Positions 17,604 through 28,021 of a stretch of DNA of 64,000 bases are shown piece by piece. Each line of letters opens with the position of its first letter. The first letter of the stretch is position 1. The notes under the pieces are model-generated. The model was not told where the DNA came from, did no database searches, and saw nothing but the letters and a program-made list of their open reading frames with translations. A program made the position numbers and the translations under genes. The stretch covers positions 23,994-87,993 of the forward strand of contig JACRLQ010000007.1 in NCBI GenBank assembly GCA_016215155.1. Direction: 5' to 3'. The stretch comes from Nitrospirota bacterium. GTDB taxonomy: Bacteria > Nitrospirota > Thermodesulfovibrionia > Thermodesulfovibrionales > UBA6898.

Positions 17604-18812
17604 ATGGCAGACTTTTATCAGACAGGTATTATTACGACCCTTCACAGGCTCGGTAACCCTTCGCTGGAAAGAATAGAGGCTGAGCTTATCGAGTATTCAA
17701 AAGCAAGGCCGCTTGCCCTTGTCCTGCCGGCATTATATTCTGAGTTTGGGGGCAAGGCAATGCCGGGGATCATTGAAGAGCTTTCAAAGGTAAAGTATAT
17801 AAATAAAATTGTACTTGTCCTTGCAAGGGCCTCGGAGAAGGAATTCATGACGGTCAAGGAACTCATGTCCCCCATACCCTATGATGTCAAGGTAATCCAC
17901 AATGACGGAAAAAGAATCAAAGAAATATATGACACTTTCAGCAGAAACGACCTTAATCCCGGTGAAGACGGGAAGGGGCGGTCTGTTTGGCTTGCCTACG
18001 GTTATGTCATAGCCGATGGAGTGTGCGATGTTATAGCTCTCCATGACTGCGATATACTCACCTATAGCAGGGAAATGCTGGCAAGGCTATGCTACCCGGT
18101 AGTGAACCCGAATCTGGATTATGTGTTTTGCAAAGGGTTTTATAGCAGGGTCACCGACAAGTTGCACGGAAGGGTGACGCGGCTGCTTATAACCCCCCTG
18201 GTAAGATCACTGAGGACGCTGGCTAAAGACCACCCGTTCTTGGTATTTATTGACAGCTTCAGATACCCTCTGGCAGGGGAGTTCTGCATGACAACGGACA
18301 TGGCGAAGGTCAACAGGATACCCTGGGACTGGGGGCTTGAGGTGGGGGCCCTTGCGGAGGTTTACAGGAATTACTCACCCCGGAGAATCTGTCAGGCGGA
18401 TATTGCGGAGAATTACGAGCACAAGCATCAGGCCCTTTCAGCAGAAGACCCGGCAAAGGGTCTCATGAAGATGACCGTTGACATATGCAAGTCGATATTC
18501 AGGACGCTGGCATCGGAAGGTGTTGTCTTCTCTGATGGCTTTTTCAAGACGCTGCAGGTGTCATATCTCAGGATGGCGGAAGACACCATAATGAAGTTCG
18601 AGGCAGATGCTGCCATAAACGGTTTGACTTTCGACAGGCATGAAGAGGCAAAGGCAGTAGAGGCATTTACAAGAGCAATGGGGATGGCAACCCAGGTATT
18701 TTTTGAAAACCCTATGGGCTCAGCCCTTATTCCAAACTGGAATAGGGTGACGTCGGCAATTCCCGGAATATTGGATATGCTCAGGACGGCCGTAGACGAG
18801 GACAATAGGTGA
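17604..18812 (+). CDS. Glucosyl-3-phosphoglycerate synthase-like glycosyltransferase (GT81)
   Basis: A 402-residue GT-A glycosyltransferase. ITTLHRLG at the N-terminus, the metal-binding segment IALHDCDILTYSREMLARL, and PLAGEFCMTTDMA followed by WDWGLEVGALAEVY resemble glucosyl-3-phosphoglycerate synthases and related GT81 enzymes. It would transfer glucose (or mannose) from a nucleotide sugar to 3-phosphoglycerate. With the HAD phosphatase at 13.3 kb it supplies both steps for glucosyl- or mannosylglycerate. It is separated from the channel-like gene by 37 bases, with AGGAGA upstream of the ATG. Confidence 0.7.
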   Translation: MADFYQTGIITTLHRLGNPSLERIEAELIEYSKARPLALVLPALYSEFGGKAMPGIIEELSKVKYINKIVLVLARASEKEFMTVKELMSPIPYDVKVIHNDGKRIKEIYDTFSRNDLNPGEDGKGRSVWLAYGYVIADGVCDVIALHDCDILTYSREMLARLCYPVVNPNLDYVFCKGFYSRVTDKLHGRVTRLLITPLVRSLRTLAKDHPFLVFIDSFRYPLAGEFCMTTDMAKVNRIPWDWGLEVGALAEVYRNYSPRRICQADIAENYEHKHQALSAEDPAKGLMKMTVDICKSIFRTLASEGVVFSDGFFKTLQVSYLRMAEDTIMKFEADAAINGLTFDRHEEAKAVEAFTRAMGMATQVFFENPMGSALIPNWNRVTSAIPGILDMLRTAVDEDNR

Positions 18813-18988
18813 TTTTTTTCTGAAGAAGCATCCCCCTTCACGGAAAATACCATCGGCAGGATTGTGAACGGCATTTTATGCACATTTAGAACACTATGAG
18901 AGGAATGAATCGCAATCAGTTTTGAAACGATGGAGGATTCAAAGTTCAATGACCATCTCTGACTGGGTCTTTTCCTGACGGAGAATAC

Positions 18989-19070
18989 ATGCTCTGGCTG
19001 GCTTTTGTTGTCTGCGCGGCCGTGATAAACTATCAGTACACGGAGAGAAAGATAATCTTGAAAGTGGGTA
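18989..19070 (+). pseudogene. Possible third relic of a CaCA antiporter 5' end
   Basis: An ATG at 18989 opens MLWLAFVVCAAVINY, which resembles the start of the 30883 antiporter ([16 protein letters not shown]) at the W, F, VC, I and Y positions. The following residues diverge, as if codons had been deleted. The frame runs into the next gene. The rest of the 264-base gap (18813-19076) shows nothing recognisable. Confidence 0.35.
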
Positions 19071-19076
19071 GAATCT

Positions 19077-20273
19077 ATGGACGTTTCTGAGTTTTTTCTA
19101 AAACTTCTGATAATCCTGCTTGTCGCAAAGTTGTTTGCCGAGGTTTTCGCATTTCTGCGGCTTCCGTCGGTTCTGGGCGAGGTGATTGCGGGCATCATCA
19201 TCGGGCCGAGTCTCTTCGGCGTCATCGTACCTGATGCGACCCTTTACCTCCTTGCCGAAATTGGAATACTTCTGTTGCTCTTTGAGGTTGGACTGGAGAC
19301 TGACATAGGTCAGATGGCCAAAGTCGGAGTTCAGTCATCATTGGTTGCTATTACAGGGGTTGTTGTCCCAGGATTTCTCGGCTATTGGATAAGCAGTTCT
19401 CTGCTGGCTCTTCCGTTTGTCGTCTCTCTCTTTGTGGGGGGGACTATGGTGGCAACGAGCATCGGCATCACGGTGAGGGTGCTGGTTGATCTAAAGAAGC
19501 ACCAGACAAAGACGGCAAAGGTTGTCCTTGGCGCAGCAGTCCTCGACGACATTGTGGGTGTGGTAATCCTTGCCATTCTCTATGATTTCTCGGTCAAAGG
19601 GCAGGTCAATCTGTTCAACGCGGCAAAGGTGCTGGGCTTTATAACGGCTTTTCTCGTCATTGCTCCTGTACTTGCAAAGCTCCTTATGCCGGTGATAGCC
19701 AGACTTTCGTCGGCGAGCAGGACAAAAGGAATGATACCGACCCTTATAATCTCTCTTATCCTTTCAATGGCCGTCATATCACATAAGATTGGCGCTCCTG
19801 AAATCCTCGGCTCTTTTGCCGCCGGCGTTGCCCTTGCGAGAAGGTTTTTCCTGCCATTCGGTTCCGCCATGGACCACTACAGCCATGAACTTGCAGAAAA
19901 AATCGAAATAAACATGAAGCCTATTATCAATCTTTTTGTGCCCATTTTCTTCGTGGTTGTTGGGGCCTCCATTAATCTGAGGGTCATAGACTTTACGTCC
20001 GCAACATTTTGGTATATGGCTGGGCTGCTGACGATAGGGGCGATAATATCAAAAATGGTCAGTGGCACATGGGCGGAGGGGAATTTTCGCACGAAGCTGT
20101 CAACAGGTATCGCCATGGTCCCCAGGGGGGAGGTGGGCCTGATCTTCGCAGAAGTTGGGAAGAAAAGCGGGATATTCGATGATGTGATCTACGCGGTCAT
20201 AGTATTTGTCGTCGCGCTCACGACTCTGTTTGCTCCCCTCGCATTGAGATTTGCGATGCGAGGGGAAGAGTGA
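19077..20273 (+). CDS. Monovalent cation:proton antiporter, CPA2 family
   Basis: A 398-residue antiporter with about 12-13 hydrophobic helices and no cytoplasmic TrkA-N domain. [20 protein letters not shown] and [11 protein letters not shown] are typical CPA2 N-terminal motifs, and [17 protein letters not shown] holds the two adjacent Asp residues of the ion site. [11 protein letters not shown] and [15 protein letters not shown] are also family hallmarks. It exchanges Na+ or K+ for H+ across the inner membrane. Its stop codon overlaps the GTG start of the following ATPase, so the two are translated together. Confidence 0.9.
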   Translation: MDVSEFFLKLLIILLVAKLFAEVFAFLRLPSVLGEVIAGIIIGPSLFGVIVPDATLYLLAEIGILLLLFEVGLETDIGQMAKVGVQSSLVAITGVVVPGFLGYWISSSLLALPFVVSLFVGGTMVATSIGITVRVLVDLKKHQTKTAKVVLGAAVLDDIVGVVILAILYDFSVKGQVNLFNAAKVLGFITAFLVIAPVLAKLLMPVIARLSSASRTKGMIPTLIISLILSMAVISHKIGAPEILGSFAAGVALARRFFLPFGSAMDHYSHELAEKIEINMKPIINLFVPIFFVVVGASINLRVIDFTSATFWYMAGLLTIGAIISKMVSGTWAEGNFRTKLSTGIAMVPRGEVGLIFAEVGKKSGIFDDVIYAVIVFVVALTTLFAPLALRFAMRGEE

Positions 20274-22900
20274 ACGGTATTCATAGCCACGCTATGCACT
20301 GGCATCAAAAAACAGTTGAAGACGCTATAGGAGAACTGAACACGTCTTTATTGGGTCTATCATCACAAAAATCGCAAAACCTTTTGCTGAAATATGGCCC
20401 CAACGAATTAACAGAGAAAAAGAAAAAGACTCTATTGATGATGTTCCTTGACCAGTTCAAGGACTTCATGATCCTCGTGCTGATCGCCGCTGCAATCATA
20501 TCCGGCATTATCGGAGATGCCGTCGACACCATAGCCATCATCGTGATCGTGGCGCTGAACGCTATCATCGGCTTTGTCCAGGAATACCGGGCGGAAAAAG
20601 CGATGGCAATGCTCAGAAAAATGGCCGCTCAGTACGCTCTGGTGATACGGGACGGAAACCCCGCCAACATTCCCTCGTCTCAGCTTGTTCCCGGTGACGT
20701 CGTCATTCTGGAGGCGGGAATGATCGTGCCCGCTGACATGAGATTGATCGAAACGATGCAACTGAAGGTCGAGGAGGCTGCCCTGACCGGCGAATCCCTG
20801 CCAGTTGAAAAGCATACGAAACCTCTGCACGACGAGCATCTATCCATCGGCGATCTGAAGAACATGGCCTATAAAGGCACGATTGTGAGCTATGGACGAG
20901 GCAAGGGAGTGGTTGTGGCAACAGGCATGGCGACGGAACTCGGAAAGATCGCCACCATGCTGCAGGAGGAAGAAGAGGTGAGGACGCCGCTCCAAAAAAG
21001 GCTTGCGGCCTTCGGCCGGAAACTCGCCGTTGCCGTGCTTGCCATCTGTGCCATAGTCTTTGGCGTCGGTATCCTGAGAGGTGAGGAGCCTCTGCTCATG
21101 CTTCTCACTGCGATCTCGCTTGCAGTTGCCGCAATCCCGGAGGCCCTTCCCGCGGTGATCACCATTTCCCTCGCCCTTGGCGCATCGAAGATGGTCAGGC
21201 AGAATGCCCTGATACGGAAGCTTCCCGCGGTCGAGACACTCGGTTCTGTCACCTACATCTGCTCTGACAAGACCGGCACGCTGACCTTGAACAAAATGAC
21301 GGTAGAAGAGGTGTATGCAAATGGAAAGGTGCTGACGATAAAAGAGTTGGAACCAGGGATGACCAAGGACCTGTTCACCGCTCTTGCCGTGAGCAATGAC
21401 GCCGAGGAGGACGCCACAGGCAAGGTGATCGGCGACCCAACGGAAATTGCTTTGTATGTTATAGCGAAAAGCAACGGCTTCGATAAAAAAGCCCTTGAGC
21501 AGGCACTACCGAGAGTGGCCGAGATCCCCTTTGATTCCGACAGAAAATGTATGACGACATTCCACCGGGGACGGGATGGGAAGGTCGTCTCCTTTACCAA
21601 GGGCGCAATAGATGTTCTACTGGACAAATCCGCGAACATATCGACCGACGAAGGGTTGATGGCCGTTGACGCCGGGGAGATTCAGCAGGTCAACGAAAGG
21701 ATGTCTGCCGACGGACTCAGGGTCCTCGGCATTGCCATGAGAAACTGGGAGGCATTGCCCGCCGATATGTCGCCGGAGCAGGTTGAAGCCGGCCTCACGC
21801 TCCTCGGTCTCGTGGGCATGATGGATCCCCCGAGGGAAGAGGCCGGGGAGGCCGTACGCTTATGCAAGACAGCGGGTATCAAGCCGGTGATGATAACCGG
21901 CGACCATCCTCTTACCGCAACTACCATTGCCAAGAGGCTTGGAATCCTCGAACAGGACTCCCGGGCGGTGATCACCGGCAGAGAGCTTGATCAATTATCG
22001 CTGGAGGAGTTTGAGGAACGGGTCGAGAACATACGCGTGTACGCGAGGGTCGCGCCTGAACAGAAGCTCAAGATCGTCAAGGCGCTTCAGGACAAGGGGC
22101 AGTTCGTTGCTATGACCGGTGACGGCGTGAATGACGCGCCGGCGCTCAAGAGGGCCGATATCGGCGTCGCCATGGGCGTCACCGGAACAGACGTTTCAAA
22201 AGAAGCGTCCCACATGGTCCTACTGGATGACAACTTCGCCACCATCGTCAAAGCCGTGAAGGAGGGTAGACGGATCTTCGATAATATCCGCAAGTTCATC
22301 AAATACACCATGACGAGCAACTCCGGCGAGATCTGGACGATCTTCCTCGCGCCGTTTTTAGGGCTCCCTATCCCGCTGCTGCCCATTCATATCCTTTGGA
22401 TCAATCTCGTGACCGACGGCCTGCCCGGGCTTGCCCTTGCGGCCGAACGTGCGGAAAAAGGCGTCATGGAGAGACCGCCGCGATATCCCAAGGAGAGTAT
22501 CTTCGCAAATGGTCTCGGTGTCCATATTATCTGGGTCGGACTGCTGATGGGGGCCATATCCCTGTTTACCCAGGTATGGTCCCTGAAGACAGGGCATGCC
22601 CACTGGCAGACCATGGTATTTACCGTATTGTGCCTTAGCCAGATGGGACATGTTCTTGCGATCCGGTCTGAACGGGAATCGATATTCACCCAGGGCTTTT
22701 TCTCGAACAAACCTCTGGTGGGCGCTTTTCTGTTGACGCTTGCGCTCCAGATGGCAACCATCTATGTGCCATTTTTAAACCCGATATTCAAGACAGAGCC
22801 GTTGACTTTCAGTGAATTGACGCTTACACTGGTTTTATCATCCATAGTGTTTATCGCAGTGGAGATCGAGAAACTCATAAAGCGGCAGCGCGTGGGGTAA
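20270..22900 (+). CDS. P2A-type cation (Ca2+) ATPase, SERCA-like
   Basis: An 876-residue P-type ATPase. Order: N-terminal cation ATPase domain, TGES actuator loop ([11 protein letters not shown]), phosphorylation site SDKTGTLT with Asp333, nucleotide domain, hinge [11 protein letters not shown], and six C-terminal helices. Residues matching the SERCA calcium sites are visible: PEALP in M4, SNSGE in M5 and NLVTDG in M6. This supports Ca2+ export, though Mn2+ or other ions are possible. Start GTG 20270 has GAGGGGA upstream and overlaps the antiporter stop (GTGA). ATG 20294 is a weaker alternative. Confidence 0.9.
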   Translation: MNGIHSHAMHWHQKTVEDAIGELNTSLLGLSSQKSQNLLLKYGPNELTEKKKKTLLMMFLDQFKDFMILVLIAAAIISGIIGDAVDTIAIIVIVALNAIIGFVQEYRAEKAMAMLRKMAAQYALVIRDGNPANIPSSQLVPGDVVILEAGMIVPADMRLIETMQLKVEEAALTGESLPVEKHTKPLHDEHLSIGDLKNMAYKGTIVSYGRGKGVVVATGMATELGKIATMLQEEEEVRTPLQKRLAAFGRKLAVAVLAICAIVFGVGILRGEEPLLMLLTAISLAVAAIPEALPAVITISLALGASKMVRQNALIRKLPAVETLGSVTYICSDKTGTLTLNKMTVEEVYANGKVLTIKELEPGMTKDLFTALAVSNDAEEDATGKVIGDPTEIALYVIAKSNGFDKKALEQALPRVAEIPFDSDRKCMTTFHRGRDGKVVSFTKGAIDVLLDKSANISTDEGLMAVDAGEIQQVNERMSADGLRVLGIAMRNWEALPADMSPEQVEAGLTLLGLVGMMDPPREEAGEAVRLCKTAGIKPVMITGDHPLTATTIAKRLGILEQDSRAVITGRELDQLSLEEFEERVENIRVYARVAPEQKLKIVKALQDKGQFVAMTGDGVNDAPALKRADIGVAMGVTGTDVSKEASHMVLLDDNFATIVKAVKEGRRIFDNIRKFIKYTMTSNSGEIWTIFLAPFLGLPIPLLPIHILWINLVTDGLPGLALAAERAEKGVMERPPRYPKESIFANGLGVHIIWVGLLMGAISLFTQVWSLKTGHAHWQTMVFTVLCLSQMGHVLAIRSERESIFTQGFFSNKPLVGAFLLTLALQMATIYVPFLNPIFKTEPLTFSELTLTLVLSSIVFIAVEIEKLIKRQRVG

Positions 22901-22976
22901 CAGCCTGCCCATTTGACAACTTCTTGTTCGATATAAATAACAGCACAAAAACATAACAGGCAAGGAGGATAGAAGA

Positions 22977-23813
22977 ATGATCAAGAGAATACTCGTCGGC
23001 CTGGGTGGCACGCCATATACGAGCGTTGCAATTCAACGTGCAGTAGAACTTGCCGAACGGTTTGAGGCCGAAATGACTGGCGTGACTGTAATTGACCCCG
23101 GGCATCTGACAAAAAACGACCTTGCGCAAGAAGAAATGATACCTGCGTCCGTGCATCGGGGCATTCTGACGAGAGGGCGGATCGAGGAAACGATCAGCGA
23201 GTTTGAGTCCGCCTGCGCCGCCCGTGGGATCAAACATAAGGTCAGACAAGAAGAACGGGCGGCACCCTACGACCTGATGATCTCTCTTGCCCGTTACCAC
23301 GACCTCATGATATTCGGCCTGCGGAGCATATTCGAATATAAAGTTTCGGTTGTTGACTTGTCGATTGAGGAGCCCAAGGATACGCTGGCACGACTGATAT
23401 CAGCAGGCGTAAGGCCGATCATCGCCGTATCGGACACATTCCGTCCGATTCAGAAAGTTATGATTGCATACAGCGGCTCGATGGCATCGGCCAAGACCAT
23501 GAAGCGGTTCGTGCAGTTGCGTTTGTGGCCTGATGTGAGATTGAAAATCGTGACTTTTCAAAGCTCGGAAGAAAAGGCACGGCAACTTTTATACGATGCG
23601 TCTGAGTATTGCCGGGCGCATGATTTTCATGTTGAGTCGGAGTCAAATCCGGGGTCTCCCAAAGATTTTCTATTGCCTATGGCGACTCTGTGGCAAGCGG
23701 ATATGATTGTTCTGGGCAACAGCGCCCGCAATCTGCTGTTGAAGCAGGTCATGGGAGAAACGGCTTTGCACATCATCAGAAACGCTGACAGGCCATTGTT
23801 TTTGTGCCAGTGA
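22977..23813 (+). CDS. Universal stress protein, tandem Usp domains
   Basis: 278 residues folding as two Usp domains (~1-135 and ~150-278). The second ends with MIVLGNSARNLLLKQVMGE, an approximation of the ATP-binding G-2x-G-9x-G motif. The first begins KRILVGLGGTPYTSVAI. Usp proteins accompany stress transporters and may sense ATP. AAGGAGG precedes the ATG. It lies between two P-type ATPase genes on the same strand, with gaps of about 75 and 60 bases, so it is probably in the same operon. Confidence 0.85.
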   Translation: MIKRILVGLGGTPYTSVAIQRAVELAERFEAEMTGVTVIDPGHLTKNDLAQEEMIPASVHRGILTRGRIEETISEFESACAARGIKHKVRQEERAAPYDLMISLARYHDLMIFGLRSIFEYKVSVVDLSIEEPKDTLARLISAGVRPIIAVSDTFRPIQKVMIAYSGSMASAKTMKRFVQLRLWPDVRLKIVTFQSSEEKARQLLYDASEYCRAHDFHVESESNPGSPKDFLLPMATLWQADMIVLGNSARNLLLKQVMGETALHIIRNADRPLFLCQ

Positions 23814-23875
23814 TCCGGTCGTAGGGGCTGACTCAGCAGGATTAACGTGATAGAATCTGAAACTAGAGGTGAGGA

Positions 23876-26548
23876 ATGAACTGGTATCAGATTGGAGTTA
23901 AAGAAGTATTTCAAAAATTAGAGACCTCGGAGAAGGGACTGACTGAGGCAGAAGCAAAACAGCGCATTGCGCAATACGGTCCGAACAAACTTGCTGAAGA
24001 GGAAAAGATAAGCAAGCTGAAGATACTGCTTCATCAATTTACCAGTCCGCTTATTTATATCCTGCTTATCGCCGGAATTGTTACATTGCTGCTGGAAGAA
24101 TATATAGACTCAGGCGTCATTTTTGCCGTGGTAATCCTCAACGCGATCATCGGCTTCATACAGGAATACAAGGCAGAGGAGAGCGTCAGGGCCTTAAAGA
24201 AGATGGTTGTGCCAAAGGCGAAGGTCCTTCGGGAGGGAAAGGAAAAGGAGATAAACAGCGAAGAGCTCGTGCCGGGGGATATTGTTTTGCTGGCCTCGGG
24301 AACCAAAGTCCCTGCTGATCTGAGACTTGCCCACACCATAGAGTTGAAAATTGATGAGGCGATGCTTACCGGGGAGTCGGTCCCTGCTGAAAAGGTCACA
24401 TCACCCATCAAAGAAGACCGGTTGACCCCCGGCGACCAGAGGAATATCGCGTTTATGGGGACAATTGCAGTTACCGGGAGAGCAAAAGGCGTAGTTATTG
24501 AGACAGGACAAAAGACAGTCCTCGGGCAGATTGCGGAAAAAGTCAGGGAAGTGTCAGCTATAAAGACACCCCTCCAGGACAAGCTTGAAAGGTTTGCAAA
24601 ACTCATAGGAATAATCGTCATAGTATTTTCGGCTATTGTCTTTGGTGCAGGGATAATGCTCGGGGCAAAAGCCGCTGAGATGTTCATGATCGCCGTGGCT
24701 ACGGCGGTATCTGCAATCCCCGAAGGACTGCCTGTTGCGGTGACCATAGCAATGGCTATAGGCGTGGCAAGGATGGCGAGAAGGAATGCCATTGTCAGAA
24801 AACTCCATGCCGTGGAGACCCTTGGCAGCACCACGGTTATCGGGTCTGATAAGACAGGGACGCTGACGAAAAATGAGATGACCGTTAAAGTGATTTATGA
24901 CGGAAATCAGAAATACGAGGTCACAGGAAGCGGTTACGAACCAAAGGGCGAGATTCTCCGTGACGGCATGGCTATTGAGGTGAAAGAAGAGAAACATCTC
25001 ATGCACGTTCTGCGCATAGGCTTTCTCTGCAATGAGTCATATGTCTACGAAGAAGAAGGTCAATACAAGGTTGACGGCGACCCGACAGAGGGCGCGCTTA
25101 TTGTTTCTGCAATGAAGGCACAGCTGAGCGTAGAAGAAGAAAAGGAGAAGTATCAGCAGATGGCGATTATACCCTTTGAATCCGAGCGTGGTTTCATGGC
25201 AACGCTCCACAGGCACAGAGGAGATAAGTTTATATTTGCCAAAGGCGCCCCTGAGAAAGTGTTTGATATGTGCGATCAATCAGTTGACGGCAATGAACTG
25301 GACAAAAAAGAGATCACAAATATTGCCGCAGATTTTGCAAAGGAGGGGCTACGGGTCCTTGCCTTTGCGTATAAAGAAGCTCCTGATGAGCTGGAAGAAC
25401 TGACACATCATGACTTTGAATCCGGACTGATATTTGCAGGGCTGCAGGCCATGATTGATCCGCCAAGGCCCGAGGTAATAGAAGCCATTAAGGGGTGTAA
25501 ACAGGCCGGCATCAGGGTCGTAATGATAACAGGAGACCACGCTGTTACCGCAGCTGCAATAGCGAGAAAAATCGGGATAAATGGTGATGAGGCCGCGGTC
25601 CTCACCGGCAGAGAGATTGAGGCAATGAGCGATAAAGAACTGTTCAGACAGGTTCAAAAAATATCAGTTTATGCCCGGGTCTCGCCCCAGCATAAATTGA
25701 GGATAACCCGGCAGTTGATTGAACATGGTGAGATTGTTGCAATTACCGGTGACGGAGTGAATGACGCGCCTGCGCTTAAGTCCGCCCATATCGGCGTTGC
25801 AATGGGCAGTGGCGGGACAGATGTGGCAAAAGAGGCGTCTGATATGGTTATAGCTGATGATAACTTTACAAGCATATTCGCGGCAGTTGAAGAAGGAAGG
25901 GTTGTTTACGACAACATAAAAAAGGTCACTCTCTTTCTCATATCATGCGGCTTTGGGGAACTGCTTGCAATCATCGCGACAATATTGATGGGAGTCCCGA
26001 TACCGTATATACCTGCGCAGATACTCTGGCTGAACCTTGTAACAAACGGCTTGCAGGATGTCGCCCTTGCCTTTGAACCTGCAGAGAAAGGCGTATTAAG
26101 CAGGCCGCCGAGGAGTCCAAAAGAGCGCATACTGTCAAGTCTGCTGCTGCAGAGGACTCTTTTAATGGGGACTGTTCTGGCTGGAGGCACTGTATTTATG
26201 TTCATATCAAGCCTTAATTCCGGGGCGACTCTGGAGAACGCGCGGACCGTGGCTCTTACGACAATGGTTTTTTTTCAGTTCTATCAGGCATTTAATTGCC
26301 GTTCAGAGACCCGTTCCATTTTCAGGATGAGTCCGTTAAGCAATCCATTCCTTTTCTTTAGCATGATAGCCGCCTTTTTTGCCCAGCTCGCGGTTATTTA
26401 TGTTCCTGCCTTCCAATGGGTATTCAGAACAGTGCCGCTTACCGCAGACGAGTGGATAAAGATCGGATTGGTAACAATGACTATCGTAATTGCAGTCGAG
26501 ACGGATAAATGGGTGAGAAGGAGAAAACTGGTGAGCACGCATGTTTGA
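23876..26548 (+). CDS. P2-type cation ATPase with altered site I
   Basis: An 890-residue P-type ATPase with all catalytic elements: [19 protein letters not shown] with Asp325, [11 protein letters not shown]. The M4 motif PEGLP is kept. In M5 the SERCA-like SSNVGE is SCGFGE here, and in M6 NLVTDG is NLVTNG. Two site I ligands (SERCA N768 and D800) are therefore replaced by Gly and Asn, unlike the pump at 20.3 kb. This suggests one-ion stoichiometry or a different cation. AGAGGTGAGG precedes the ATG. Its end overlaps the PsiE-like gene by 8 bases. Confidence 0.88.
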   Translation: MNWYQIGVKEVFQKLETSEKGLTEAEAKQRIAQYGPNKLAEEEKISKLKILLHQFTSPLIYILLIAGIVTLLLEEYIDSGVIFAVVILNAIIGFIQEYKAEESVRALKKMVVPKAKVLREGKEKEINSEELVPGDIVLLASGTKVPADLRLAHTIELKIDEAMLTGESVPAEKVTSPIKEDRLTPGDQRNIAFMGTIAVTGRAKGVVIETGQKTVLGQIAEKVREVSAIKTPLQDKLERFAKLIGIIVIVFSAIVFGAGIMLGAKAAEMFMIAVATAVSAIPEGLPVAVTIAMAIGVARMARRNAIVRKLHAVETLGSTTVIGSDKTGTLTKNEMTVKVIYDGNQKYEVTGSGYEPKGEILRDGMAIEVKEEKHLMHVLRIGFLCNESYVYEEEGQYKVDGDPTEGALIVSAMKAQLSVEEEKEKYQQMAIIPFESERGFMATLHRHRGDKFIFAKGAPEKVFDMCDQSVDGNELDKKEITNIAADFAKEGLRVLAFAYKEAPDELEELTHHDFESGLIFAGLQAMIDPPRPEVIEAIKGCKQAGIRVVMITGDHAVTAAAIARKIGINGDEAAVLTGREIEAMSDKELFRQVQKISVYARVSPQHKLRITRQLIEHGEIVAITGDGVNDAPALKSAHIGVAMGSGGTDVAKEASDMVIADDNFTSIFAAVEEGRVVYDNIKKVTLFLISCGFGELLAIIATILMGVPIPYIPAQILWLNLVTNGLQDVALAFEPAEKGVLSRPPRSPKERILSSLLLQRTLLMGTVLAGGTVFMFISSLNSGATLENARTVALTTMVFFQFYQAFNCRSETRSIFRMSPLSNPFLFFSMIAAFFAQLAVIYVPAFQWVFRTVPLTADEWIKIGLVTMTIVIAVETDKWVRRRKLVSTHV

Positions 26549-26960
26549 ATATCTCAGGAAATTTAAAAAGGTTCTGATTTCGTCTCTTACCTTGATGATG
26601 GCCTTCGTCTTGCTGCTGTCCGCGATAGAACTTGGCTGGGTTATTGTAAAAGATGTTATTACGCCCCCGGTGTTTATCCTCGATATCAATGAACTGCTGG
26701 ACATCTTCGGTCTCTTCATGCTGGTGCTCATAGGCGTCGAACTATTGGAGACCATCATGAAAACATACCTCACGGAAGGTGTAAATCACGCTGAGATTGT
26801 GATTTCCGTTGCGATCATAGCCATAGCCCGCAAGGTCATAATCCTTGACGTGAAAGAGGTATCAGGCATTACCCTGATAGGGATAGGCAGCATTATCCTT
26901 GCCCTGTCGATTGGATACTTTCTTATAAAACATAAGCGGAATGGGAAAGACAATGAATAA
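26541..26960 (+). CDS. PsiE family membrane protein
   Basis: A 139-residue protein with four hydrophobic helices matching the phosphate-starvation-inducible PsiE family. The LDIFGLFMLVLIGVELLETI segment, followed by the HAEIVISVAIIAIARKVIIL stretch, is the conserved core. Function in the family is not established. It overlaps the ATPase gene upstream by 8 bases and so is likely coupled to it. Confidence 0.8.
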   Translation: MFEYLRKFKKVLISSLTLMMAFVLLLSAIELGWVIVKDVITPPVFILDINELLDIFGLFMLVLIGVELLETIMKTYLTEGVNHAEIVISVAIIAIARKVIILDVKEVSGITLIGIGSIILALSIGYFLIKHKRNGKDNE

Positions 26961-26978
26961 GGGCGGAGCAGAGAAATA

Positions 26979-27995
26979 ATGTTCAGGAAGAACAGCCATA
27001 TAATTGCCCTCGGAGTGTTTCTGACACTGCTCACATTGGCGCATGTCCTGATTTTCAAACAACTCTCTCCCCGTGTTGTCCTTGAAGAATTGTACTACAT
27101 ACCTATTTTTTTTGGTGCGCTTCGGTTCGGTCTGAAGGGCGCCCTTTTAACTTACCTGTTTGCGTCGCTGTTATATCTGCCCTTTTTTTTCGGTTCATGG
27201 TCTTCGACATACCTGGATTTGATTGACAGGGCACTTCATTTATTATTCTCTGCTTTCTTTGCATTCCTTGCCGGTCTATTTGTAGAACGTGTGAAGCGGC
27301 AGCAGAAGGAATTGGAAAGGAACCGCTATCTTGCAAATCTCGGCCATGTTGCCGCGACTATTGTGCATGATTTAAAAACCCCCTTGATAACCATTTTAGG
27401 ATTCGCACGAAGAATCCGGGAGGGAAAAGGAAACACCGATACCGCCGCAGAGGCGATAACTGAATCAGCGCAGAATATGCAAAAGATAGTCCATAACGTA
27501 CTGGATTTTTCAAAGCCCGTTCAGCTGGAATTAAAAGAAGAAGTCTTGAGAAACGTTATCAGGCAGGCATCCGAATCTTGTATGGCCAAGGCAGAAGAGA
27601 AAGGGGTAACCTTGTCAGTTGACATCCCTGATCTTCCAATAATTGCAGCAACAGACAGCTTCAATATGCAAAGGGCGCTTATCAATCTTATCAATAACGC
27701 TATCGAAGCCTCCGACAAAGGACAACATGTAAGGATTGCTCTGGAAGCCAGGAAAAGACTTGTTGCTATTACGGTAAAGGATTATGGCTCAGGAATGGAC
27801 AGCGAGACTGTCGAAAACATCTTCTTTCCTTTTTACTCAAAGAAGAGCAGCGGCACGGGCCTCGGAATGGCGATAGCGAAGAAGATTATTGACGGCCATC
27901 AAGGCAGGATTATTATAAAGAGTCAGACAGGAAAGGGAACGGAAGTGGAAATAGAACTGCCATATAAATTAGCTAAAAGGGGATTTGGGGCATGA
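26979..27995 (+). CDS. Membrane sensor histidine kinase
   Basis: 338 residues: about four N-terminal helices (~8-110) with almost no extracytoplasmic domain, then HisKA with VHDLKTPLITILGFARR (phosphoacceptor His130), and an HATPase domain with NLINNAIEAS (N box), KDYGSGMD (G1) and GTGLGMAIAKKI (G2). The sensor part looks like a membrane-embedded detector. There is no response regulator gene beside it. It follows the PsiE-like gene by 18 bases and probably belongs to the ion-transport operon, perhaps sensing membrane or ionic state (inference). Confidence 0.88.
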   Translation: MFRKNSHIIALGVFLTLLTLAHVLIFKQLSPRVVLEELYYIPIFFGALRFGLKGALLTYLFASLLYLPFFFGSWSSTYLDLIDRALHLLFSAFFAFLAGLFVERVKRQQKELERNRYLANLGHVAATIVHDLKTPLITILGFARRIREGKGNTDTAAEAITESAQNMQKIVHNVLDFSKPVQLELKEEVLRNVIRQASESCMAKAEEKGVTLSVDIPDLPIIAATDSFNMQRALINLINNAIEASDKGQHVRIALEARKRLVAITVKDYGSGMDSETVENIFFPFYSKKSSGTGLGMAIAKKIIDGHQGRIIIKSQTGKGTEVEIELPYKLAKRGFGA

Positions 27996-28021
27996 ACGGA
28001 TTATTTCAGGGTGCAGCATAA

